DNA of 64,000 bases from JAHECE01 sp963780675 (GTDB lineage: Bacteria; Actinomycetota; Actinomycetes; Actinomycetales; JAHECE01): NCBI GenBank assembly GCA_963780675.1, contig CAWACR010000012.1:1-64000 (forward strand), given 5' to 3'. Both the position numbers and the translations under genes were made by a program. The notes beneath the pieces were generated by a model. It did not search any database and had not been told where the DNA came from. It saw only the letters and a list, made by a program, of their open reading frames with translations. Position 1 is the first letter of the stretch, and each line of letters begins with the position of its first letter. Below, in pieces: positions 30,540 to 39,244 of this stretch.

Positions 30540-31346
30540 TCAGCGGCTGGTCGCCTTGCGGTACTGCAGGTTCGCGACCGGGATGAAGACGACCAGGAGC
30601 CCGACGACCCAGAGCATCGTGTAGAGAACCGGGTTCTGCAGCGGCCAGGCCGTCGGCTCGGGCACCCCTGGCGGGATGTTCCCGAAGAGCTCGCGTGCAG
30701 CCTGGGTGACGGCGGACACCGGGTTCCACTCGGCGAACGTCTGGAGCGCCGGCGGGAGGGTCTCCAGCGGGACGAAGGTGTTCGCCACGAAGGTCAGCGG
30801 GAAGATCACCACGAACGAGGCGTTGTTCACGACCTCGGGGCTGGGCGCCAGCATGCCGATCCACGCCATGATCCACGAGATCGCGTACGCGAAGAGCAGG
30901 AGGAGGGCGTACCCCGCGAGTGCCTCGACGGCCGAGGTGTTGATGCGCCAGCCGACGAGCAGACCTGTCAGCGACATCACGGCCAGCACGAGGACGTTGT
31001 TGATGACGTCCGACAGCGTGCGGCCCGTGAGTACGGCCGACGGGGCCATGGGCAGCGACCGGAAGCGGTCGATGATGCCCTTCTTGACGTCCTCGGCGAG
31101 GGCGACGCCGGTGATCGTGGAGCCGAAGACCACCGTCTGGGCGAAGATCCCCGCGATGAGGAACTCGCGGTAGGCCGCGCCCCCGCTCTCCGAGTCGATC
31201 GCGCCGCCGAACACGAACGAGAACAGGAGCACGAACATGATCGGCGAGAGCGTGGTGAAGACCAGGAGGTCCGGGACCCGTTTGATCTTGATGACGTTGC
31301 GCTTCGCCACCACATGGGCATCGGCGATGACCGAGGGGACCCTCAT
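30540..31346 (-). CDS. ABC-2 type permease (DrrB-like)
   Basis: 268 aa with six predicted membrane segments. The N-terminus contains VAKRNVIKIKRVPDLLVFTT, typical of DrrB/daunorubicin-resistance-like permeases. LPPALQTFAEWNPVSAVTQAARELFG near the C-terminus is the ABC-2 family signature region. It overlaps the ATPase gene by ATGA, so the two form one exporter. Substrate unknown; the drug-resistance naming is by family only. Confidence 0.85.
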   Translation of the reverse strand: MRVPSVIADAHVVAKRNVIKIKRVPDLLVFTTLSPIMFVLLFSFVFGGAIDSESGGAAYREFLIAGIFAQTVVFGSTITGVALAEDVKKGIIDRFRSLPMAPSAVLTGRTLSDVINNVLVLAVMSLTGLLVGWRINTSAVEALAGYALLLLFAYAISWIMAWIGMLAPSPEVVNNASFVVIFPLTFVANTFVPLETLPPALQTFAEWNPVSAVTQAARELFGNIPPGVPEPTAWPLQNPVLYTMLWVVGLLVVFIPVANLQYRKATSR

Positions 31347-32353
31347 GCCGCGGCCTCCTCACCGGAGTCGGCCGGGGCGGTGGTGCTCCCCGTCAAGCTG
31401 AGGAAGACGTCGTCGAGCGTCGGTCGGTGCAGACCGACGTCGTCGATGGCGATCCCCGCGCCGTCGAGGCGGCGGAGCGCGTCGGTGAGCACGGCGGCTC
31501 CTCCGGTGACGGTCATGGCGAGCGCGCGACGGTCGGCGTCGACGCTCGGCGCGCCGTGCCCGAGCGGCACGAGGAGTGCCCGCGCCTCCTCGACCCGGGC
31601 GCCGTCGGACACGGTGATCTCGAGACGCTCGCCGCCGACCTGGCGCTTGAGTTCGTCCGCGGTGCCCTGCGCGATGACCCGGCCCTTGTCGATGACCACG
31701 ATCTCGTCCGCCAGGAGGTCGGCCTCCTCGAGGTACTGGGTGGTGAGCAGCAGCGTGGTGCCCTCGGCGACGAGGCCGCGGATCACGTCCCACATGTCCG
31801 TGCGGCCTCGCGGGTCGAGGCCGGTGGTCGGCTCGTCGAGGAAGAGGACCGGCGGGTTGGCCACGAGGGCTCCCGCGAGGTCCAGGCGACGGCGCATGCC
31901 GCCCGAGTAGGTGCGCGTGGGGCGGTTCGCCGCGTCCTCGAGCCGGAACCGCGCGAGCAGCTCCCGGGCGCGCTCCCGGCTGCGGGTGCGCCCGAGGTGG
32001 TAGAGCCGGCCGATCATCTCGAGGTTCTCGTACCCGGTGAGGTACTCGTCGACGGCGGCGTACTGACCGGACAGCCCGATCCGGCGTCGGACGCCGGCCG
32101 GGTCGGCGATCACGTCCACGCCGGCCACGTGCGCCTCGCCCTCGTCAGGGCGCAGGAGGGTGGTGAGGATGCGGACCGTGGTGGTCTTGCCTGCGCCGTT
32201 CGGGCCGAGAAGGCCCAGGACGGTGCCCTGGGGCACGGTGAGGTCGACGCCGGCCAACGCCGTGACGTCGCCGTAGCGCTTCACCAGGCCTCGCGCGACG
32301 ATGGCCGCTTCGGGTGGAGTGTGGTCGTGGGCGGGTGGTAGGACTTTGGTCAC
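31343..32353 (-). CDS. ABC transporter ATP-binding protein (DrrA-like)
   Basis: 336 aa, GTG start. Walker A LLGPNGAGKTTT, signature TYSGGMRRRLDLAG, Walker B VLFLDEPTTGLDPRGR. A C-terminal domain of about 100 residues (VSDGARVEEARALL, GIAIDDVGLHRPTLDDVFL) is characteristic of DrrA-type ATPases. On the minus strand TACTCT lies 6 nt before the GTG, suggesting a leaderless transcript. It pairs with the downstream permease. Confidence 0.88.
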   Translation of the reverse strand: MTKVLPPAHDHTPPEAAIVARGLVKRYGDVTALAGVDLTVPQGTVLGLLGPNGAGKTTTVRILTTLLRPDEGEAHVAGVDVIADPAGVRRRIGLSGQYAAVDEYLTGYENLEMIGRLYHLGRTRSRERARELLARFRLEDAANRPTRTYSGGMRRRLDLAGALVANPPVLFLDEPTTGLDPRGRTDMWDVIRGLVAEGTTLLLTTQYLEEADLLADEIVVIDKGRVIAQGTADELKRQVGGERLEITVSDGARVEEARALLVPLGHGAPSVDADRRALAMTVTGGAAVLTDALRRLDGAGIAIDDVGLHRPTLDDVFLSLTGSTTAPADSGEEAAA

Positions 32354-32367
32354 GGCGTGAGAGTACG
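32354..32367 (-). promoter_or_regulatory. drrA-like gene promoter, leaderless type
   Basis: Read on the minus strand, TACTCT is followed by CACGCC and then the GTG start. There is no Shine-Dalgarno sequence. Confidence 0.4.
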
Positions 32368-32410
32368 CAGCACCACCGACACGGTGCGAGCGGGAATTCC
32401 CCCGCCCGAC

Positions 32411-33400
32411 TCAGGCCCGCTCGCGCAGGCCCAGGTAGACGTACGTCGTCGCGGTCGTGAGCAGCGCTGCCCCCAGCATGTGGGCGCCCACCAGCACCTC
32501 GGGCAGCCCGGTGAACAGCTGCACGTAGCCGATGAGGCCCTGGGCGGCCGTGACGCCCGCCAGGACCCAGAGCCGGCGGCGCAGGCGGGCCGGGCCGCGT
32601 CGCGTCGCGACCAGCATCCCGATGCCGATCGCCACGAAGACCCACACCGCGAGGGCGTGGATGCGCGCCATGACGTAGGGGTCGACGGCGAAGCGGTAAC
32701 CCGTCGTCTCGTCGCCGGAGTGCGGGCCCGCCCCGGTGACGACGACGCCGAGGGCGAGCACGAGGACGGCCGCGACCACGAGCGCCCGGCCGAGGGCGAG
32801 CACGCGCGCGTTCACCACCGGGCGGGCGGGGCCGTCGCCCGTGGAGAACCGCTCCAGGAGGACGGTCGAGGCGGAGATCAGTGCCATCGAGGCGAGGAGG
32901 TGCACCCCGACGAGCGCGGGGTGGAGGTCACCCAGGACGGACAGCCCGCCGATCACGGCCTGCGCCAGCACACCGAGCAGTGGGACGAACCCGAGGACCC
33001 GGAAGGAGCGCGACCGGGAGCGGTCGAGACCCACCCGGGCGGCGACGACGATCGCGATCACGGTCAGCACGACCGAGACGAGCCTGTTGCCGAACTCCAC
33101 GTACGGGTGGATGGACAGGGCCTCGTGGAAGGCCGGCGTGAAGCTGCCGGGCTCGCACTGGGGCCAGGTGGAGCACCCGAGCCCCGAGCCGGTGAGGCGG
33201 ACGGCGCCGCCCGTCACGACGATGAGGATCTGGCCGACGAGGTTCGCCACGAGGAAGGCGTGGGTCAGCCGTGCTCCGCGGCGCGGCGTCGCGGCGACGA
33301 TCTGGGCGGACGGAGCCGTCGGAGGCAGCGAGGCGGGGGAGACGGGGGAGGCCACGGGCTCCACGGTAATCGCTCGCGCGGAACGCAGCCGCCGGGGCAC
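32411..33400 (-). CDS. ctaA: COX15/CtaA-type heme A synthase
   Basis: 329 aa with about eight membrane helices. RLTHAFLVANLVGQILIVVT and GGAVRLTGSGLGCSTWPQC are the CtaA signature. Later histidine segments HPYVEFGNRL, GDLHPALVGVHLLA, MARIHALAVW and LVGAHMLGA supply the expected heme ligands. It oxidises heme O to heme A for cytochrome oxidase. GTG 33400 begins four bases after the ABC permease stop, so it is probably translated as the third gene of that operon, as in Rv1458c-Rv1456c. GTG 33364 is an internal alternative. Confidence 0.88.
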   Translation of the reverse strand: MPRRLRSARAITVEPVASPVSPASLPPTAPSAQIVAATPRRGARLTHAFLVANLVGQILIVVTGGAVRLTGSGLGCSTWPQCEPGSFTPAFHEALSIHPYVEFGNRLVSVVLTVIAIVVAARVGLDRSRSRSFRVLGFVPLLGVLAQAVIGGLSVLGDLHPALVGVHLLASMALISASTVLLERFSTGDGPARPVVNARVLALGRALVVAAVLVLALGVVVTGAGPHSGDETTGYRFAVDPYVMARIHALAVWVFVAIGIGMLVATRRGPARLRRRLWVLAGVTAAQGLIGYVQLFTGLPEVLVGAHMLGAALLTTATTYVYLGLRERA

Positions 33401-33404
33401 GCCT

Positions 33405-34211
33405 TCAGGACCAGCGGAAGAAGCGACGCGCCGCCAGGGGCGTCGCCACGGCCCAGGCCGTCAGGACGAGGAGGAGCCCGACGACGCCCGAGGCCTCGGT
33501 CGACGCCGTCCCCCCGAGCGCGACGCGGAGCAGCTCCGCGAGCGCGCCGGAGGGCAGGAGCAGCGCGAGGGAGCCCAGCGGGCCGGGCATCTGGTCAGGG
33601 GGGATGACGACGCCGCCCCCGACCAGGAGGAGCACCCACACGAGGTTCGCGCCGGCGAGCACGGCCTCCGCGCGCATGGTGCCGGCCATGAGCAGGGCGA
33701 GACCCGTGAACGCCGCCGTGCCGAGGGCGATGGCCAGGAGAGCGAGCGGGATGCCCGCCGGGTCGGGGGCCCAGCCCAGGCCCAGGGCGACGCCGCCGAT
33801 GAGCAGCACCTGGAGCACCTCGACCGCCAGCACCGCCAGCACCTTCCCCGTGAGGAGCCCGCCGCGCCCCAGGGGGGTGGTCGCCATGAGCCGGAGCACG
33901 CCCGCGCGCCGGTCGAAGGCCGTGGCGATGGCTTGGGACGTGAAGGCCGTGCTCATGACGGCCAGTGCGATCACCCCGGGGGCGACGACGTCGATGCGGC
34001 TCGCCCCGCCCGTCTCGATCGCGACGAGCTCCGAGCGGGTCAGCCCGAAAAGGAGGAGCACGGGCAGGATCGCGACGAGCAGGAGCTGTTCGCCGTTGCG
34101 CAGGAGGGTGGCGGCCTCGAACCGTGCCTGGGCGAGGACGCGCCGCGCCGCCGGCGCCGCGTTCGGTCCGGCGGGAGTGCCGGCGCCGGGTGCCCTGACC
34201 TCGGCGCTCAC
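33405..34211 (-). CDS. ABC-2 type permease
   Basis: 268 aa from GTG 34211, overlapping the ATPase stop (GTGA). Six membrane segments are visible; the conserved region is PPDQMPGPLGSLALLLPSGA, then LAELLRVAL. It forms an exporter with the upstream ATPase. The pair sits between ctaA and the suf regulator as Rv1457c does. The substrate is unknown; linkage to heme or Fe-S metabolism is suggested only by position. Confidence 0.82.
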   Translation of the reverse strand: MSAEVRAPGAGTPAGPNAAPAARRVLAQARFEAATLLRNGEQLLLVAILPVLLLFGLTRSELVAIETGGASRIDVVAPGVIALAVMSTAFTSQAIATAFDRRAGVLRLMATTPLGRGGLLTGKVLAVLAVEVLQVLLIGGVALGLGWAPDPAGIPLALLAIALGTAAFTGLALLMAGTMRAEAVLAGANLVWVLLLVGGGVVIPPDQMPGPLGSLALLLPSGALAELLRVALGGTASTEASGVVGLLLVLTAWAVATPLAARRFFRWS

Positions 34212-35149
34212 CGAAGGTCCCGTCCCGTCAGGTCGAGGAACACGTCCTCCAGGGTGCGCGCACCCGCGGCGAAGCCCGTGAGCAGGGCGCCGCGTCGGGC
34301 CCCCCACGCGCTGAGCGCGGCGATACGCGAGGCGGTCGCGGCGTCGTCGTCCTCGCCACCGGGGGAGGACGACGACGCGACGTAGGCCCCGGGAGCGACC
34401 TCGCTGACGACGACGTCGCCCAGGTCGCGGGTCATCGCCTCGGCCAGGCCGGGGGGTCCGGCGAACCGCAGGCCGCCCGCGCCGCCGGCGGTCCTCAGGC
34501 TCGTGGGGGAGCCCTCGGCGATGACGCGCCCGTGGTCCACGATGGCGACGGCGTCCGCGAGGGTCTCCGCCTCCTCCATGAGGTGGGTGGTGAGGACCAC
34601 CGCGACGCCGTCGGAGCGCAGCTCGGTGACGAGGTCCCACACCGCGTGCCGCCCCTGGGGGTCGAGCCCGGCCGTGGGCTCGTCGAGGAAGGCGACCTCC
34701 GGGCGGCCGACGACGGCGCACGCCAGGGCCAGGCGCTGGCGCTGGCCGCCGGAGAGCCGCCGCACGGTGGTCCGGGCGAAGGCGGCGAGGCCGAGGCGCG
34801 CCGTGAGCTCCTCGACGTCGCGGGGCCGGGCGTACATGGCGGCGACGTGCCGCAGGCAGGCGAGCGCGGGCGCACCGCTGGGCAGCCCGCCGTCCTGGAG
34901 CATGACCCCGATCCGGGCGCGGACCTGCTCCGCGTGCCGGACCGGGTCGAGCCCGATCACCCGGATCTGGCCCGCGTCCGGGATGCGCAGGCCCTCGCAG
35001 CACTCGATCGCCGTCGTCTTGCCCGCACCGTTCGGGCCGAGGACCGCGGTGACGCGGCCCGCCTCGGCGACGAGGGAGAGCCCGTCCACCGCCCGGACGT
35101 CGCCGTACGACATCACCAGGTCGACGATCTCGACGGCGGGGGCTGGCAC
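34208..35149 (-). CDS. ABC transporter ATP-binding protein (Rv1458c-like)
   Basis: 313 aa, GTG start. Walker A VLGPNGAGKTTAIE, signature RLSGGQRQRLALA, Walker B VAFLDEPTAGLDPQGR, His loop LTTHLMEEAE. On the minus strand TAGACT lies 6 nt before the GTG with no ribosome-binding site, so the mRNA is probably leaderless. Three 14-bp direct repeats lie immediately upstream of this promoter. Confidence 0.88.
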   Translation of the reverse strand: MPAPAVEIVDLVMSYGDVRAVDGLSLVAEAGRVTAVLGPNGAGKTTAIECCEGLRIPDAGQIRVIGLDPVRHAEQVRARIGVMLQDGGLPSGAPALACLRHVAAMYARPRDVEELTARLGLAAFARTTVRRLSGGQRQRLALACAVVGRPEVAFLDEPTAGLDPQGRHAVWDLVTELRSDGVAVVLTTHLMEEAETLADAVAIVDHGRVIAEGSPTSLRTAGGAGGLRFAGPPGLAEAMTRDLGDVVVSEVAPGAYVASSSSPGGEDDDAATASRIAALSAWGARRGALLTGFAAGARTLEDVFLDLTGRDLR

Positions 35150-35155
35150 GCGGTG

Positions 35156-35202
35156 AGTCTAGGTCCCGACGTGCAGGTCCCGACGTGCAGGTCCCGACGT
35201 GG
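35156..35202 (-). promoter_or_regulatory. ABC operon promoter with three 14-bp iterations
   Basis: Direct repeats AGGTCCCGACGTGC at 35161-35174 and 35175-35188, and AGGTCCCGACGTGG at 35189-35202. On the minus strand the first overlaps TAGACT, the proposed -10 of the ABC ATPase gene, and the others cover its -35 region. This suggests binding sites for a regulator, or a simple tandem duplication. Confidence 0.5.
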
Positions 35203-35239
35203 TCGCCGGGCGCGGCGGGGCGGCAGGGGAGGGCCGAGT

Positions 35240-35337
35240 GAGGTGCACCTTCCTTGCGCGGAAGCATTTGTGCAACGAGGATGTTTCCTAAACCCGGGAG
35301 CGGGTCCCGTGACGGCGCGAGGTGGGGAGGTGCCCGC
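35240..35337 (+). promoter_or_regulatory. sufR-suf control region
   Basis: Two imperfect inverted repeats lie here: CTTCC-TTGCGC-GGAAG (35249-35264) and GGAAGCAT (35260-35267) with ATGTTTCC (35281-35288). They could be SufR operators. A -35-like TTGCGC (35254) has only a weak partner at -10. GGGGAGG about 8 nt before ATG 35338 is a strong ribosome-binding site. Confidence 0.35.
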
Positions 35338-36102
35338 ATGACGACGACGACGAACGCACCACAGGTGCGAGCCGACGGCGGGCTCCCCGTCGAGGCGCTC
35401 GACCAGGACTCCTCGACGCGCGAGCAGGTGCTCCACCTCATCGTGGCGCAGGGGCCCGTGGCCGCCGGAGACCTGGCGAGCGCCCTGAACCTCACCCCAC
35501 CCGCCGTCCGTCGGCACCTGGCCGCGCTGGAGTCCGACGGCCAGATCGTCGCGCGTCAGGCTCCCGGTTCGGCCAAGCGCGGCCGCGGACGCCCGGCCCG
35601 GTGCTACGTCGCGACCGAGAGCGCCCACGAGAGCCTGCCGTCGGCGTACGCCGCGCTCGCGGTCCGGGTGCTCGGCTACCTCACCGAGGTCGCGGGCGAC
35701 GGCGCACTCGCGGGCTTCGCCCGGGAGCGCTCGGCGGACCTCGAACGACGCTACGCCGCGGCCGTCGAGGCCGCAGGGCCGGACCCTGTGGCGCGTGCGC
35801 AGACGCTCGCGCGGCTGCTCGCGGACGACGGGTACGAGGCGACCACCCGCCCCGTGGCAGGCACCCGCATGCTCCAGCTGTGCCAGGGCCACTGCCCGGT
35901 CGGGCACGTGGCGGCCGCGTTCCCGCAGCTCTGCGAGGCGGAGACCCAGACGTTCTCGCGCCTGCTCGGCGTCCATGTGCAGCGCCTGTCCACCCTGGCC
36001 GGCGGTGGCCACGTGTGCACCACGAACGTGCCGACCGGCATCTCAGCACCACCACCCGACACGATCCCCGTCAGCCCGACCCCCGCGGAAGGACCGAGAT
36101 GA
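35338..36102 (+). CDS. sufR: SufR-type iron-sulfur transcriptional regulator
   Basis: 254 aa, ATG 35338 behind GGGGAGG. A winged helix-turn-helix occupies ~25-95 (VAAGDLASALNLTPPAVRRH then LAALESDGQI, with the wing KRGRGRPARCYVAT). Cys182, Cys186 and Cys199 (CQGHCPVGH...CEAE) match the Fe-S ligand set of SufR proteins, which repress the suf operon when loaded with a cluster. The stop overlaps the sufB ATG. The M. tuberculosis equivalent is Rv1460. Confidence 0.9.
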   Translation: MTTTTNAPQVRADGGLPVEALDQDSSTREQVLHLIVAQGPVAAGDLASALNLTPPAVRRHLAALESDGQIVARQAPGSAKRGRGRPARCYVATESAHESLPSAYAALAVRVLGYLTEVAGDGALAGFARERSADLERRYAAAVEAAGPDPVARAQTLARLLADDGYEATTRPVAGTRMLQLCQGHCPVGHVAAAFPQLCEAETQTFSRLLGVHVQRLSTLAGGGHVCTTNVPTGISAPPPDTIPVSPTPAEGPR

Positions 36103-37596
36103 CCACACCGACCCAGCAGGTCGCGGAGGCGGCGGAGGTCGCACGCGCGACTCCGGCCGGCGCCGCCGGCGCGGCCCCCGCGATGACCCAGGAAGAGACG
36201 ATCGCCTCGATCGGCACGTACGGCTACGGCTGGCACGACTCCGACGCCGCCGGGCATGAGCGCGCAGCGCGGGCTCGACGAGGCCGTCGTGCGCAACATC
36301 TCCGCGCTCAAGAACGAGCCCGAGTGGATGCTCGAAGATGCGCCTCAAGGGCCTGCGGCTGCTTCGAGAAGAAGCCCATGCCCACCTGGGGCGCCGACCT
36401 CTCCGGGATCGACTTCGACAACATCAAGTACTTCGTGCGCTCCACCGAGAAGCAGGCGACCTCGTGGGAGGAGCTGCCCGAGGACATCAAGAACACGTAC
36501 GACCGGCTGGGCATCCCCGAGGCGGAGAAGCAGCGCCTCGTCGCGGGCGTCGCCGCCCAGTACGAGTCCGAGGTGGTCTACCACCAGATCCGCGAGGACC
36601 TCGAGGCCGCAGGGCGTGATCTTCCTCGACACCGACACGGCGCTGCGCGAGCACCCCGAGATCTTCAGGAGTACTTCGGCACCGTCATCCCGCGCCGGCG
36701 ACAACAAGTTCGCCGCGCTCAACACGGCCGTGTGGTCGGGCGGGTCGTTCGTCTACGTGCCGCCGGGCGTGCACGTCGACATCCCGCTGCAGGCCTACTT
36801 CCGGATCAACACCGAGAACATGGGCCAGTTCGAGCGGACGCTGATCATCGCCGACGAGGGCTCGTACGTGCACTACGTCGAGGGCTGTACGGCGCCCATC
36901 TACTCGACCGACTCGCTGCACTCGCGCGGTCGTCGAGATCATCGTGAAGAAGAACGCCCGCGTCCGCTACACGACCATCCAGAACTGGTCGAACAACGTC
37001 TACAACCTCGTCACCAAGCGGGCGACGGCCGCCGAGGGCGCCACGATGGAGTGGATCGACGGCAACATCGGCTCCAAGGTGACGATGAAGTACCCGGCCG
37101 ATCTACCTCATGGGCGAGCACGCGCGCGGCGAGACGCTCTCCATCGCCTTCGCCGGCGCGGGCCAGCACCAGGACGCCGGGGCGAAGATGGTCCACCTGG
37201 CCCCGCACACGTCGTCGTCCATCGTCTCGAAGTCCGTCGCCCGTGGCGGCGGGCGGGCCTCCTACCGCGGCCTCGTCCAGGTCCTCGAGGGCGCCCAGCA
37301 CTCCAAGTCCAACGTGCTGTGCGACGCGCTGCTGGTCGACCAGATCTCGCGCTCCGACACCTACCCCTACGTCGACATCCGCGAGGACGACGTCGAGCAT
37401 GGGCCACGAGGCCACGGTCTCGAAGGTGAGCGAGGAGCAGCTGTTCTACCTCATGTCCCGCGGCATGCCCGAGACGGAGGCCATGGCGATGATCGTGCGC
37501 GGCTTCATCGAGCCCATCGCGCGCGAGCTGCCCATGGAGTACGCCCTCGAGCTCAACAAGCTCATCGAACTGCAGATGGAAGGGGCCGTCGGCTGA
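36099..37596 (+). pseudogene. sufB: SufB, Fe-S scaffold subunit, nine frame changes
   Basis: SufB similarity is continuous from MTQEETIASIGTYGYGW to NKLIELQMEGAVG, but the frame changes nine times: about 36254, 36335, 36361, 36613, 36668, 36694, 36927, 37099 and 37400. Eight act as +1 and one (36668) as -1. Removing the net seven extra bases gives 1491 nt, or 496 aa, the normal length. Most sites are next to runs such as GGG, CC or AA. Recognisable blocks include RINTENMGQFERTLIIADEG and NARVRYTTIQNWSNNVYNLV. No intein is present, unlike Rv1461. Sequencing error is the likeliest cause, because every block is conserved. Confidence 0.9.
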
Positions 37597-38867
37597 TGCC
37601 CACCCTGTCTTCCGAGACCGACGTCGCGCCGGTGGACGCCGCACGCTCGCTCTCGACCGACCACACCCGCGCCGTCGCCGACGGCGCGCACACCCACGGC
37701 CAGGCCCCGGCGCGGGCCCGCTCGGGCGCCCCGCAGTCCTCGCGCGCCGACCGGGCGACGTCGTTCGCCCTCGCCGACTTCCCCGTGCCCACCGGGCGCG
37801 AGGAGGACTGGCGGTTCTCGCCGATCGGGCGTCTCCAGGGCCTGTTCGCCGGGCTGCTGACCGGCCCGGCCCCCGACGTCGAGGTCAGCGCCGCCGAGGG
37901 TGTCCGGGTCGAGCGGGTCCCGCGTGGGGACGCCCGGCTCGGCCGCGCCGGCGTCCCGGGCGACCGCACCTCCGTGGCCGCCTGGGCGAGCGTCCCCGAC
38001 GCCCTCGTCGTGACGGTCCCGCGGGGCGTCGTCGCCCCGGCCGAGACCACGGTCGCGGTGCGCGGCCGGGCCGACGGCGCCGCGGCCGCCCACGTGCTCA
38101 TCGAGGCCGAGCCGCTCAGCGAGGCGATCGTGGTCCTCGACCACTCGGGACCCGGCGAGCTCGCGCAGACGGTGGAGATCGTCGTCGGCGACGGCGCCCA
38201 CCTCACGGTGCTGTCGGTCCAGGACTGGGCCGACGGCGCCGTGCACGCCGCGGACCACCGCGCGGTCCTCGGCCGCGACGCGACCCTCAAGCACATCGTG
38301 GTGACCCTCGGCGGCGACGTCGTCCGCATCACCCCCGAGGCGACCTTCACGGCCCCCGGCGGGAGCGTCGAGATGCTCGGCCTCTACTACGCCGACGCCG
38401 GGCAGCACCAGGAGCACCGGCTCTTCATCGACCACGCCGTGCCGGACTGCCGCAGCCGCGTCACCTACAAGGGGGCGCTCCAGGGCGCCGGCGCGCACAC
38501 GGTGTGGGTCGGCGACGTGCTCATCCGCCACGAGGCGACCGGCACGGACACCTACGAGCTCAACCGGAACCTCGTGCTCACCGACGGCGCCCGCGCCGAC
38601 TCCGTGCCGAACCTCGAGATCGAGACCGGCGAGATCGAGGGGGCCGGGCACGCGAGCGCGACGGGTCGCTTCGACGACGAGCAGCTGTTCTACCTGCGCT
38701 CCCGCGGCATCCACGAGGACGCCGCCCGGCGCCTCGTCGTGCGCGGCTTCTTCGCGCAGCTCATCGGCCAGATCGGGGTGCCGAGCATCCAGGAGCGGCT
38801 GATGGCGGCGATCGAGGCCGAGCTGGAGGCGACCCTCGGCAGCGCGACCGAGGAGGACGTGTCCTGA
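37596..38867 (+). CDS. sufD: SufD, Fe-S assembly subunit
   Basis: 423 aa, ATG overlapping the sufB stop (TGATG). The C-terminal half carries the SufB/D beta-helix signature: HRLFIDHAVPDCRSRVTYKG, VGDVLIRHEATGTDTYE, DEQLFYLRSRGIHEDAARRL. GREEDWRFSPIGRL near residue 70 is typical of the N-terminal region. It forms the SufBC2D scaffold complex. Unlike sufB the frame is intact. Confidence 0.93.
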   Translation: MPTLSSETDVAPVDAARSLSTDHTRAVADGAHTHGQAPARARSGAPQSSRADRATSFALADFPVPTGREEDWRFSPIGRLQGLFAGLLTGPAPDVEVSAAEGVRVERVPRGDARLGRAGVPGDRTSVAAWASVPDALVVTVPRGVVAPAETTVAVRGRADGAAAAHVLIEAEPLSEAIVVLDHSGPGELAQTVEIVVGDGAHLTVLSVQDWADGAVHAADHRAVLGRDATLKHIVVTLGGDVVRITPEATFTAPGGSVEMLGLYYADAGQHQEHRLFIDHAVPDCRSRVTYKGALQGAGAHTVWVGDVLIRHEATGTDTYELNRNLVLTDGARADSVPNLEIETGEIEGAGHASATGRFDDEQLFYLRSRGIHEDAARRLVVRGFFAQLIGQIGVPSIQERLMAAIEAELEATLGSATEEDVS

Positions 38868-39238
38868 TGAGCGCCCAGACCGCCTGCCGGGTGGAGGACC
38901 TGGCCGTCGGGGAGGCCCTGCGCCTCGAGCTCGACGCCGCGGACGGCGGCCTCGTCGAGGTGGCTCTCGTGCGGACGTCCGAGCGGGAGTTCCACGCGGT
39001 CTCCGACATCTGCTCCCACGGGCAGGTGTCCCTGTCCGACGGCGAGGTGGACGGCTGCACCCTCGAGTGCTGGCTCCACGGGTCGCGGTTCGACCTGCGG
39101 ACCGGAGCGCCGCTCAGCCTGCCTGCCGTCCGTCCCGTCCCCGTCTACCCCGTGACGATCGAGGGCGACGTCGTCCTGGTCGACGTCGACGCACCGGTCC
39201 CCGCGCCGTCGACCCTCACCCCGAGCCGAAGGAACTGA
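38867..39238 (+). CDS. Rieske-type [2Fe-2S] ferredoxin in the suf operon
   Basis: 123 aa, ATG overlapping the sufD stop. The two halves of a Rieske motif are present: DICSHGQ (C-x-H) and CTLECWLHGSRFD (C-x2-H), 18-20 residues apart. It resembles the ferredoxin component of non-heme iron oxygenases. A Rieske gene between sufD and sufC is common in non-mycobacterial actinobacteria. It may supply electrons to cluster assembly or be a client; this is inference. Confidence 0.88.
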   Translation: MSAQTACRVEDLAVGEALRLELDAADGGLVEVALVRTSEREFHAVSDICSHGQVSLSDGEVDGCTLECWLHGSRFDLRTGAPLSLPAVRPVPVYPVTIEGDVVLVDVDAPVPAPSTLTPSRRN

Positions 39239-39244
39239 TTGAGC

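Noticed and set aside
30352..30624. A plus-strand ORF running from the array into the NUDIX copy
   Set aside because: It fuses array, NUDIX tail and antisense of the ABC permease; no conserved protein results.
36099..37596. Intein in sufB, as in M. tuberculosis Rv1461
   Set aside because: The corrected protein is 496 aa with no inserted Hint or endonuclease motifs; the breaks are single-base only.
36099..37596. Programmed ribosomal frameshifting as the explanation for sufB
   Set aside because: Nine changes, mostly in the same direction, without slippery heptamers or stop-proximal structures is not a known recoding pattern.
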